In this document: positions 26,898 to 34,912 of the stretch, in pieces
Numbering within the stretch: the first letter of the stretch is position 1
How the letters are laid out: every line of letters starts with the position of its first letter
NCBI GenBank assembly: GCA_965223835.1
Contig: CBDCXQ010000001.1
Span: 2,604,001-2,668,000 of the forward strand
DNA length: 64,000 nucleotides
From: CAVYXZ01 sp965223835
GTDB lineage: Bacteria > Chloroflexota > Anaerolineae > Aggregatilineales > Phototrophicaceae
Direction of reading: 5' to 3'
Notes under the pieces: generated by a model
What the model saw: only the letters and a program-made list of their open reading frames with translations
The model's database searches: none
What the model was told of the DNA's origin: nothing
Translations under genes and position numbers: made by a program

Positions 26898-28049
26898 ATG
26901 TCTGAAAAAATACTCATTGTCGATGATGATATTGACAGCTTGAAATTAATTGGCTTGATGTTGCAACGCCACGGTTATGAAGTCATGGCCGCCAGTTCTG
27001 GAACACAGGCTTTGCAAAAAGCCGGGGCCGACATACCAGACCTCATTATTCTTGATGTCATGATGCCCGATATGGATGGTTATGATGTCTGCCGCCGTTT
27101 ACGTGCTGAACAACATACGCAGGCCATCCCGATTATCATGTTCACCGCTAAAACCCTGGTCGATGACAAAGTTGCTGGCTTCGAGGCAGGCGCGGATGAT
27201 TATCTAACCAAACCCACCCATCCGGCTGAACTGGCCTCGAGGGTCAAAGCTATTCTTGCCCGTAATGCCGGTCAACGCCGCCAGGAAACTAACCCCAGCT
27301 ATACAATCGGCGTTCTGGGCGCAAAAGGCGGGGTTGGCACCTCAACCCTTGCACTCAATATGGCCGCATCGCTCGTTATGGCAGGCGAAAACCCGATTGT
27401 AACCGATTTTCGGTTAGGAGCAGGTAGTATTGGGCTGATGCTCGGCGCGGAAGGAATCACCGGGTTAGCCAATGTCCTCGCCAAGCCAGCTGCGGAAATC
27501 CAGCCACCCCTTATCGAGGGTGAACTGATTTTACATACATCTAATCTTCGCGCCCTGGTCTCATCATCAAATCCCCAGGAAGCCCTCCTGAAATACCCGA
27601 TCGAGGCGGCGATAGCGACCATAAATGGGCTAAGAACATTGGGCAGTCCAGCCATTTTCGATCTTGGCAGCAATTATGATGAGCGCTTGAGCCGCTTGCA
27701 ACGGGAAATGGATCAAATTATCCTGGTCGTTGACCCATCTACCATAACGATTACCCTGGCTCGCGACCTGCTACGTGAACTAGGCGGACCAGGAAGAGTA
27801 CATGTGGTGGTGGTTAACCGGCAACAATCAAATAACCAGTTACCCTGGAACGAAGTTGAACAAATGCTGAATCATGAACTTCGAGCTATTATTTCAGAGG
27901 CGGCGGATCTGGCCTTCCAGGCAGAACAGGCTGCGTTGCCAATGGTCATGCTTCAGCCCAATAGCATCATCGCCAATCAAATTGCTAAACTATGTGCTGA
28001 TTTGACTACCAGCCCCCGCCTGGCCGCTGGTAGACAATTAACACCCTGA
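26898..28049 (+). CDS. Receiver domain fused to MinD/ParA-type ATPase (CpaE-like)
   Basis: This 383-residue protein has a receiver domain (~4-120; DDD at 9-11, phospho-Asp 53 in IILDVMMP, Lys ~102 in MFTAKTL) followed by a MinD/ParA-type domain with a deviant Walker A (GAKGGVGTSTLALNMA, from ~141). Its expected Walker A' aspartate appears as TDFRLGAG and the later DxG as IFDLGSNY. This layout is that of CpaE/TadZ proteins that place type IV or Tad pili, but no pilus genes are near. I chose ATG 26898 because the receiver starts there; a GTG at 26871 is possible, and neither has a clear ribosome site. It leads an operon with a sirtuin and a GAF histidine kinase. Confidence 0.88.
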   Translation: MSEKILIVDDDIDSLKLIGLMLQRHGYEVMAASSGTQALQKAGADIPDLIILDVMMPDMDGYDVCRRLRAEQHTQAIPIIMFTAKTLVDDKVAGFEAGADDYLTKPTHPAELASRVKAILARNAGQRRQETNPSYTIGVLGAKGGVGTSTLALNMAASLVMAGENPIVTDFRLGAGSIGLMLGAEGITGLANVLAKPAAEIQPPLIEGELILHTSNLRALVSSSNPQEALLKYPIEAAIATINGLRTLGSPAIFDLGSNYDERLSRLQREMDQIILVVDPSTITITLARDLLRELGGPGRVHVVVVNRQQSNNQLPWNEVEQMLNHELRAIISEAADLAFQAEQAALPMVMLQPNSIIANQIAKLCADLTTSPRLAAGRQLTP

Positions 28050-28057
28050 TTCTCCTG

Positions 28058-28840
28058 ATGAAAATCGGCCACTCCATGCAATCCAGACGCCCCGTTGATT
28101 CAGCCGCATTGCTAATCCAAAAAGCGCGGCGGGTAGTGGCCTTTACCGGTGCTGGTATCAGCACTGCATCTGGAATTCCTGACTTCAGAAGCTCAGATTG
28201 TGGCGTGTGGAACAATGTTAATCCTTTGGAAGTCGCCAGCCTGAAAGGTTTCCGGCACAATCCAGCAAAATTCTACGACTGGATTCGCCCCCTGGCACAC
28301 TGCATTATGCAGGCTCAACCTAACCCTGCTCATGTCGCCCTGGCAGCACTGGAGCTTCAAGGCAATCTACAGAGCATTATTACCCAAAATATTGATATGC
28401 TGCATCAGCGTGCCGGCAATCAGACCGTACATGAACTTCACGGTCACTTGCGTGAATTGAACTGTATTCGCTGTTTCACTAGCTATCCCGCCGAAACCAT
28501 CATCAAAAAATTCTTAGTAGACCATCTCACCCCATATTGTGAACGGTGCGCTGGTGTGCTAAAACCGGCAGTAATTCTTTTTGGCGAACAACTACCCATC
28601 AAAACATTCCTATCTGCAAAGCAGGCCGTCCAGCAAGCTGATGTCTTACTGATTATCGGCTCATCGCTTGAAGTGGCCCCTGCCAGTGACTTGCCTGGAT
28701 TGGCGGTCAGCAACGGCGCACGGTTGATTATTGTCAATTTGGAACCAACGCCTGCAGATCATCTGGCGCAGGTTGTTATTCATGCTCCTGCGGCCACAGT
28801 CTTGCCGCAGCTTTTGCGCCGTTTGGAGACTCGTGTATGA
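28058..28840 (+). CDS. Sir2-family NAD-dependent protein deacylase
   Basis: This 260-residue sirtuin removes acyl groups from lysine using NAD. It shows the NAD-binding start VVAFTGAGISTASGIPDFRS (~27-46), TQNIDMLHQRAG (~109-120), the catalytic His in HELHGHL (His128), and a zinc site of two CxxC pairs (Cys136/139 and 161/164). All catalytic and zinc residues are present, so it should be active. It begins 8 bases after the receiver/MinD-type gene and its stop overlaps the start of the histidine kinase by ATGA. The context suggests a link between lysine acylation and that two-component pair; this is inference. Confidence 0.93.
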   Translation: MKIGHSMQSRRPVDSAALLIQKARRVVAFTGAGISTASGIPDFRSSDCGVWNNVNPLEVASLKGFRHNPAKFYDWIRPLAHCIMQAQPNPAHVALAALELQGNLQSIITQNIDMLHQRAGNQTVHELHGHLRELNCIRCFTSYPAETIIKKFLVDHLTPYCERCAGVLKPAVILFGEQLPIKTFLSAKQAVQQADVLLIIGSSLEVAPASDLPGLAVSNGARLIIVNLEPTPADHLAQVVIHAPAATVLPQLLRRLETRV

Positions 28841-30069
28841 GTATTAATAATCAAAGTGATCTTAGCAGCAACGAAGCAGCAGAAACCCGTCTCGACCTGC
28901 TTGCCCATTACGAATATCTGATCGAAATTAGCCAGAAGTTAAACTCTACACTGGATTTAACGGAACTTTTGGCCGAAATCACGACCGCCGCCGAAACCCT
29001 AACCGATACGGAAGCGTCATCGATTCTCCTATATGATCCGCAGGCCGCCGCCCTACGCTTTGAGGTTACATCAAACCTGAACCCCAACGAAACCGATTCA
29101 ATTACCGTTCCAATCGAAGGCAGTATCGCAGGTTGGATATTCAAGCATGGTGAACCGCGCGTTATTGAGGATGTCAATCAAGAGCCAGGCTATTTCGGAG
29201 GAGTAGGTGATACGGTTGACCTCATCACCCGCAATCTATTGGGTGTGCCAATGCGTGCTCATGATAAGGTTATCGGTGTTTTGGAGGCGGTCAATAAACG
29301 CAATCAACAACCATTTGACGAACAGGACATCAAAACCCTGACGACCCTCGCCAGTCAGGCGGCAATAGCCATTGAAAATGCTCGTTTGTTTCAACAAAGC
29401 GACTTTATTGCCGAAATGGTTCATGAATTACGGACACCGCTGGTCGCCCTCAAAGCAAGCACTTCCCTGCTCTTACGGCCCGATCTCCCGGAAGAACGTC
29501 ACGGCGAAACGATCCAGACGATGCGAGCCGAGACTGATCGGCTCATCCGCATGACGAGCGATTTCCTGGACCTGGCACGAATGCAATCTGGGCGTACCCA
29601 TTTGACGGTTGTACCATTCGATGTTGTCCCACTATTCAAAGAATGTGTAAATATTGTCACTCATCAAGCAGCAGATAAGAACATCACGATTGAATATTCT
29701 GATGTATCGTTCACGGTTCAAGGAGATCGAGGTAAGTTAAAGCAAGTCTTACTGAATCTTCTGACGAATGCAATTAAATACAATCGAAATGGCGGCAAAG
29801 TATTCATTCAATCACGTCAAATCGGTGAGACTGATCGTCGCTTTGTTGAAGTGGCCGTTAGCGATACTGGACTCGGAATTTCCGAAGACAATCAAAAGAA
29901 CATGTTCCGTAAGTTTTTCCGAGTTGCCGATACAGAAGGCTACGCCCACGGAACCGGCCTCGGCCTGGCAATCGCCAAGCATATTATCGAAGCCCATGAA
30001 GGCAAGATCTGGCTCAAAAGCACCGAAGGCGTTGGCTCAACCTTCTACTTAACACTCCCCTGCGCCTAG
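28837..30069 (+). CDS. GAF-domain sensor histidine kinase
   Basis: This 410-residue kinase has no membrane segment. A GAF domain covers ~40-180 (TDTEASSILLYDPQAAALRF; NLLGVPMRAHDKVIGVLEAV), then HisKA with phospho-His197 in FIAEMVHELRTPLVALK, and HATPase_c with N-box QVLLNLLTNAIKYN, G1 VSDTGLGI and G2 HGTGLGLAIAKHI. It is translationally coupled to the sirtuin by a 4-base overlap. The natural partner is the receiver domain of the MinD-type protein two genes upstream. The GAF ligand is unknown. Confidence 0.92.
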   Translation: MSINNQSDLSSNEAAETRLDLLAHYEYLIEISQKLNSTLDLTELLAEITTAAETLTDTEASSILLYDPQAAALRFEVTSNLNPNETDSITVPIEGSIAGWIFKHGEPRVIEDVNQEPGYFGGVGDTVDLITRNLLGVPMRAHDKVIGVLEAVNKRNQQPFDEQDIKTLTTLASQAAIAIENARLFQQSDFIAEMVHELRTPLVALKASTSLLLRPDLPEERHGETIQTMRAETDRLIRMTSDFLDLARMQSGRTHLTVVPFDVVPLFKECVNIVTHQAADKNITIEYSDVSFTVQGDRGKLKQVLLNLLTNAIKYNRNGGKVFIQSRQIGETDRRFVEVAVSDTGLGISEDNQKNMFRKFFRVADTEGYAHGTGLGLAIAKHIIEAHEGKIWLKSTEGVGSTFYLTLPCA

Positions 30070-30139
30070 CAACACTTCGGGCAAAATGCCGGGTGTTTCG
30101 ACACAGCCCCGGCCATAAGCAGGAGCATATCACCCATGA

Positions 30140-31087
30140 TTAAGCTTCAGCCGGTTGCAACCCTTTCTGGTTGAGAAAAGGAATCTCGCCCTTCTCCCAC
30201 GACACCAGCAAGGGAACGGCAGTAAAGATTGAAGAATAGGTGCCTGATAACAGGCCAACAAACAAGATAAAAATGAATTGTTTGATGGTCTCACCACCAA
30301 AGAGCAGAATCGCTGCCATGATAAAGAAGGCATTGAGTTGGGTTGCCAGTGATCGGTGCATCGTTTCCAGAATGCTGCGATTCACAATCGTATCGTAGGG
30401 TTCGCCCAGATAGCGCGGAATATTCTCCCGAATTCTATCAAATAGAACAATGGTGTCCTGAATTGAAAATCCGACAATCGTCAAAACTGCCGTCAAAAAC
30501 AGGGCGTCCGCTTCCCAACCCAACAACAGTCCAGTCAGTGACATCACGCTACACACGACTAGTACATCATGGATCATTGCGGCAACCGCGCATACGCCAT
30601 AACGAAACGCATTAGGAACCTGTCGAAAGGCAATCAAGATAAAACCAACAACAACCGCCGCCGCCACCAACACGGCGACCAGCGCCGCCCGCGTTACTTC
30701 CTGACCAATCGTTGCCGACACACTCTCCGTTCGGGATAGTTCTGACTCAATCGGGGCCAATTCACCCAGATCCCGCAGGATTTGCTCGGACACAGCCGCA
30801 TCTTGAATCGTCGAGCGAACCGACCAACGATTATTCTCCGGGTCGCCTAACTGCTGTACCGTTACATTATCATCACCCATTACTGAAAATACGGCTCGAA
30901 TGTCGGATTCAGCAACCCCATCTTCGGTAAAGGTGATTTCGTAAAGACTGCCACCTACAAAATCAATGCTTAAGCGAAAGGGGGCACCGATTGCAAACGT
31001 CGAATACAACATCAAGATGAGACCCGGCACAATGACCACTGCCGACAACAAGAAAAATAAACGTCGCTTTTGGATCAACGTAAACAT
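30140..31087 (-). CDS. secF: Protein translocase subunit SecF
   Basis: This 315-residue membrane protein works with SecD to pull exported proteins across the membrane using the ion gradient. It has an N-terminal membrane segment, an external domain with LSIDFVGGSLYEITF (~38-52) and five clustered C-terminal segments with the RND-type motif VGFSIQDTIVLFDRIREN near residue 210. The order yajC-secD-secF on this strand, with secF 9 bases after secD, is the standard one. It is convergent with the GAF kinase operon; only an imperfect hairpin lies between. Confidence 0.95.
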   Translation of the reverse strand: MFTLIQKRRLFFLLSAVVIVPGLILMLYSTFAIGAPFRLSIDFVGGSLYEITFTEDGVAESDIRAVFSVMGDDNVTVQQLGDPENNRWSVRSTIQDAAVSEQILRDLGELAPIESELSRTESVSATIGQEVTRAALVAVLVAAAVVVGFILIAFRQVPNAFRYGVCAVAAMIHDVLVVCSVMSLTGLLLGWEADALFLTAVLTIVGFSIQDTIVLFDRIRENIPRYLGEPYDTIVNRSILETMHRSLATQLNAFFIMAAILLFGGETIKQFIFILFVGLLSGTYSSIFTAVPLLVSWEKGEIPFLNQKGLQPAEA

Positions 31088-31096
31088 AACGGCTCC

Positions 31097-32506
31097 TTAA
31101 ACCCCCAATAGCCACTTGCGTTCGGCCAATGGTTGATGGAAAAGCGCAACAAATATATGCAAAAATGTGCGCGTCACCGTGACCGCCGTAAAAAGATTCA
31201 GAACCAACCCCAGGCCCAGCGTTACAGCAAAGCCGCTGACAATACTTGCGCCCGGTGTTTGACCAAATAGAAATAGAATAAAACAGATGATAATAGTTGA
31301 CAGATTCGAGTCTCGTATAGAAGTCCACGCCCGATCAAAGCCAGCCACCAATGCCTCATCCAGGTTTTTACCCGCACGTAACTCCTCTTTAATGCGCTCA
31401 AAAATCAAGATGTTACCATCCACCGCCGTCCCGATGCCGATCAAAAAACCCGTGATCGCGGGCAACGTCAGTGTGATCGGAACAAGCTTAAACACTGCCA
31501 GGTTCAGGAAAATAAACACCATCAAGGCAAAATCTGCCGCCAATCCCTGCACGCGATAATACACCAGCATAAACGACAACACGGTAATAACACCAATGAT
31601 GCCAGCCCGAATACTCAACCTTATCGATTCTTGACCCAATGATGCACCCACCTGTTCGGTCGATTCAAGGCTAAGTGGAATCGGCAGTGCACCGGACCGC
31701 AGTTGCAGTGCCAGTGTTTTAGCTTCTTCCTCAGTAAAATTGCCAGTAATCACTCCACCGTCGGGCAGTTCGGCCTGAATCGTGGGCGCGGACAAAACAA
31801 TTCCATCCAGAACAATCGCCATCGGCTGGCCGATACTCGCTGCTGTAAACGGCCCAAACACAGCACCCCCTTCAGGATTGAGGTCAAACTGAATTAGCCA
31901 GCGACCTGTCTGGGGATCAAGCTGGGCAACAGCCGCTTGCAAGCCCGCCCCAGTGATAACGGTATTGAAGGGTTGGCGAGTTTCAGGATGAACAAGCGCC
32001 TCCTCATTCAAATCGCTACTGCTTTCGCGCTGCGCTTGAATAAGTACCTGTTCGGTCGTTAACACCCGTTGGCCTTCATAATCCTGAACGCGACCTGCCA
32101 GGCCATTAAAATCAACAAATTCTAATAATGCAGTCTGTTGAATGGTATTGACTGCCTGTTCAGGATCGGTCACACCTGGCAATTCCACCAGTATGCGCCC
32201 GCTATTTTCTAACACCTGAATTGTCGCCTCCGCAACGCCCAGTGCATCAATCCGCCGGCCAACATTGTTCGCGGTCTGACGTAAATCATCTGATGTATAT
32301 TGCCCAGCAGGCAGATCGGCCTTTAGCAGCACGCGCAACCCACCCACCAGATCAAGGCCCAGGCTCTGTTGAATATTCAGCGCAAATTCTGGTTCACCAT
32401 CATTATTGTTATCGACAATAATGCTTTCTGTTCCCGGCAAACTGACCCATAGTGCAAAAATCGCCAGGACGATAATAAAAATTAGCCAACGAATATGGCT
32501 GCTCAT
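31097..32506 (-). CDS. secD: Protein translocase subunit SecD
   Basis: This 469-residue membrane protein has an N-terminal segment (WLIFIIVLAIFALWVSLPG), the P1 region with LGLDLVGGLRVLLKADLP (~50-68), and C-terminal segments with the motif GTAVDGNILIFERIKEELRAG, quoted here in part, near residue 370. Its length fits the short SecD form of Gram-positive-like and Chloroflexota bacteria. It lies 3 bases after yajC and 9 bases before secF and makes the SecDF complex with the latter. Confidence 0.95.
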   Translation of the reverse strand: MSSHIRWLIFIIVLAIFALWVSLPGTESIIVDNNNDGEPEFALNIQQSLGLDLVGGLRVLLKADLPAGQYTSDDLRQTANNVGRRIDALGVAEATIQVLENSGRILVELPGVTDPEQAVNTIQQTALLEFVDFNGLAGRVQDYEGQRVLTTEQVLIQAQRESSSDLNEEALVHPETRQPFNTVITGAGLQAAVAQLDPQTGRWLIQFDLNPEGGAVFGPFTAASIGQPMAIVLDGIVLSAPTIQAELPDGGVITGNFTEEEAKTLALQLRSGALPIPLSLESTEQVGASLGQESIRLSIRAGIIGVITVLSFMLVYYRVQGLAADFALMVFIFLNLAVFKLVPITLTLPAITGFLIGIGTAVDGNILIFERIKEELRAGKNLDEALVAGFDRAWTSIRDSNLSTIIICFILFLFGQTPGASIVSGFAVTLGLGLVLNLFTAVTVTRTFLHIFVALFHQPLAERKWLLGV

Positions 32507-32509
32507 AAA

Positions 32510-32857
32510 TTACCCTTCTGTGTTCTCCATTGTAGGCGTCGATTCTGCTGATACATCCAGTCCCTTACGCGTTTGATTTGCGAGTTCCTCCGGGTCAAAC
32601 GGGGCTAACAGGGATGCTGTGATCATCCGTACAACAACGCCATCGGCCAGTTCAACATAGGCAATTCCGTGTTCAGCTTCCAGGTCAATAACCCGTCCAA
32701 TCACCCCACCCGCCGTAATTACTTCATCGCCCGCAGCCATCGAGCGCACAAACCGTTGGCGTTTTTGGAAATCACGTTGTTTGGGGAAAATCACCATTGA
32801 CCAATAAGCACCCATCCCTAACAACATCAGTATCACAATAATTGCTAATTCTTGCAT
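32510..32857 (-). CDS. yajC: Preprotein translocase subunit YajC
   Basis: This 115-residue single-span protein has its membrane segment at ~5-25 (AIIVILMLLGMGAYWSMVIFP quoted in part) and the YajC signature RQRFVRSMAAGDEVITAGGV (~33-52). I use ATG 32857, where the membrane segment begins four residues on; upstream in-frame ATGs reach 32911 but add only polar residues not found in the family. It is the first gene of the yajC-secD-secF operon, and the C-terminal tail is acidic. Confidence 0.9.
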   Translation of the reverse strand: MQELAIIVILMLLGMGAYWSMVIFPKQRDFQKRQRFVRSMAAGDEVITAGGVIGRVIDLEAEHGIAYVELADGVVVRMITASLLAPFDPEELANQTRKGLDVSAESTPTMENTEG

Positions 32858-33023
32858 TGGCCCAATCCACTCCTCATCATGATCGCGCATTATTATAGTC
32901 GGCTGTCTCACAGAAGCACAGGTTCACCTCGCGGCTTGACCATACCAGACATTGTTCTTAGAATAGCGGTCATCATGCGTTATCATTACGATGCTTTGTT
33001 CAATACAAATTCAGGATAACCTT

Positions 33024-34118
33024 ATGTTGAGAACCAAGAACGCAACCCTCATTGCCCTGATGCTGTTATTGTTGGTCCTGACGCTGGGGCCAGCCAGTGC
33101 CGGTGATATTATCCTTAGCGTCAATTCCGGGACAGATAGCACAGTCTGGTTCGTGTCCGGGGAACCATCACTAATCATGAATGGCTTTGATCTTTCGCCC
33201 TTAAATATACAGTTGCCGGCAGCAATTGATCGAGTGAGCATTGATGTCAATACGCCAGTCCCTGGTGCATCAATCGATTTGGTCATTTACGAAGATGCCA
33301 ATGGTGGCAGTCCAGTCGATGCCCGTCTGGTCAGCCAAAATCAGGTCAATATTCGTTCTTCCGGGACGTTTACCTACCAGTTTCCGACCCCCGTTACAAT
33401 CAATCAACCGGTGATCTGGGTCGGCTTTTATCTACCGGTTGATTTTCGTTTTCTGGCCGATCGCTCTGGCGCTTCAGTTCTCACTTATTGGGCCTGGACC
33501 CCAGGTGGCCGGTTTAACCTTAGCGACCTATCCAGCGCCCAGATTCTTGGCCCGGCAGATGGTTCCGCACCGGTTAACCTTAATCTTGGCGGTAAAGCAC
33601 GTATCACCGCCGAAATAACCAGCGCCAGCAGCAGCGGATTCGCCGCCAACATAGATCCTAACGCGCCTTCAACACTGCCTGACGGTCCCATTGTTCAGTT
33701 GCCGGGCAGTAGCACCGTTGATTTCAACATCATGCGCCCCTTTTTGACCAACGAATGCGATACACTTTATCGTGACGTGGATGATCTGGCGATTACTTTA
33801 CGTGGTACCATCGCCGTTGAGTGCAAGCGCCTGTGGGAACCGTATGCACCGGCCAGTCCACTTGGTTATTATCGCCGCCAACTGCTTTATGAAATCACGA
33901 TGTACAACGATCAGGGCGTGGTGATTGTCGACTGGCTACCCAACAAGATCACCCATTGCATCAGTCCCCATCCCGATGATGTGAATACGGCAGTGGTTGG
34001 TTTTGCTTATGGCGAACCACGTACCTGGGAGATCAAGCCGACTTTGCGTTACGGCAATCTAATCTGTGCCGACATTGGGCAAAGTGGGCTTATTTCTTAT
34101 TTCATTCCAGCATCGTAG
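33024..34118 (+). CDS. Secreted beta-rich protein of unknown function
   Basis: I do not recognise a family. The 364-residue protein starts at ATG 33024 (CAGGAT shortly upstream) with a clear signal peptide (LIALMLLLLVLTLGPASA), so an upstream in-frame ATG at 32991 is unlikely. The first half reads like a beta-sandwich seen in secreted Chloroflexota proteins (IDRVSIDVNTPVPGASIDLV; TPVTINQPVIWVGFYLP). After a Ser/Pro-rich linker (~205-225) the second half has four cysteines and many aromatic residues. It lies 47 bases upstream of a membrane protein and a glycosyltransferase, all in one direction, suggesting a cell-surface role. Confidence 0.75.
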   Translation: MLRTKNATLIALMLLLLVLTLGPASAGDIILSVNSGTDSTVWFVSGEPSLIMNGFDLSPLNIQLPAAIDRVSIDVNTPVPGASIDLVIYEDANGGSPVDARLVSQNQVNIRSSGTFTYQFPTPVTINQPVIWVGFYLPVDFRFLADRSGASVLTYWAWTPGGRFNLSDLSSAQILGPADGSAPVNLNLGGKARITAEITSASSSGFAANIDPNAPSTLPDGPIVQLPGSSTVDFNIMRPFLTNECDTLYRDVDDLAITLRGTIAVECKRLWEPYAPASPLGYYRRQLLYEITMYNDQGVVIVDWLPNKITHCISPHPDDVNTAVVGFAYGEPRTWEIKPTLRYGNLICADIGQSGLISYFIPAS

Positions 34119-34165
34119 ACGGCAACTAACTGGCCCTAATGGTATTGAAGGATTAAGCGCGTACT

Positions 34166-34912
34166 ATGCGGATCGTTACGAATCATAAACTGGTGAGACG
34201 CAATAAGCGGATTGCACAATATCTGTTTTTCTTCAGCTTTATTGTGCTCATTGCATCATTCATCCTGGCGAATCAACAAGCGCTGAACAGTGGTACACTG
34301 GCGGCAGGTTCATTAGAAGCCACGTTGCTCCTCCTTCTCCCGGCGCTGGTATTGCCTGTTGGTGTCATTACCTCAATTGTTTCGGTCCGCATGACTAATC
34401 TCTGGATTCGACTTCCCCGCCCCGAAACCGCCATCGAAGAAGGGTTAAAGGGTCTCAGTAATAAGAGCGTGCTCTATAACTACTATCACTTCCCGGCCCG
34501 TCACGTTCTGGTCTGTCCGCAGGGCGTGTATGCGATGGCAACCCGCTTTCAAGATGGACGATACACCGTCCAGGGTGACGAATGGCAATCACACGGGGGC
34601 GCTTTTTCTAGCATCATCCGCTTTTTTCGCCGCGATGCGATTCGTGATCCAGGACGCGATGCACATGAGGCTGCAGAAGCTGTAAAAAAGGCACTCAACG
34701 AGATTGCACCAGAAGTCGAGGTACGTCCGCTGGTTATTTTCACGGATCCGCGGGCTAGCCTCACCATTAACGACCCGGCGGTGCCGGTCCTTTATGCTGA
34801 TCCCAAACAAGAACCCAATTTAAAAGATTTCATGCGGGCTGTCCCACAAGAAGATCGGCAGATGCTTACCGCCGCCCAGATCGAGGCCTTCGAGGGTGCG
34901 ACCCTGGCATGA
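34166..34912 (+). CDS. Membrane protein with NERD-like domain
   Basis: This 248-residue protein has two N-terminal membrane segments (~20-38 and ~52-75) followed by a soluble part. The soluble part (~100-225) includes HVLVCPQGVYAMATRFQDGR and later VRPLVIFTDPRASLTI, the order and spacing of a NERD (nuclease-related) domain. The usual acidic residue before the Lys in that motif is not evident (MATRF instead of a typical EtK), so nuclease activity is doubtful. Its TGA overlaps the ATG of the glycosyltransferase gene (ATGA, 34909-34912). Family assignment is moderate. Confidence 0.6.
   Translation: MRIVTNHKLVRRNKRIAQYLFFFSFIVLIASFILANQQALNSGTLAAGSLEATLLLLLPALVLPVGVITSIVSVRMTNLWIRLPRPETAIEEGLKGLSNKSVLYNYYHFPARHVLVCPQGVYAMATRFQDGRYTVQGDEWQSHGGAFSSIIRFFRRDAIRDPGRDAHEAAEAVKKALNEIAPEVEVRPLVIFTDPRASLTINDPAVPVLYADPKQEPNLKDFMRAVPQEDRQMLTAAQIEAFEGATLA

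Noticed and set aside
30070..30139. Hairpin between the GAF kinase and secF (AACAC...GTGTT around GGCA/TGCC)
   Set aside because: The stem is interrupted by an internal loop and has no T run in either direction, so I do not call it a terminator.
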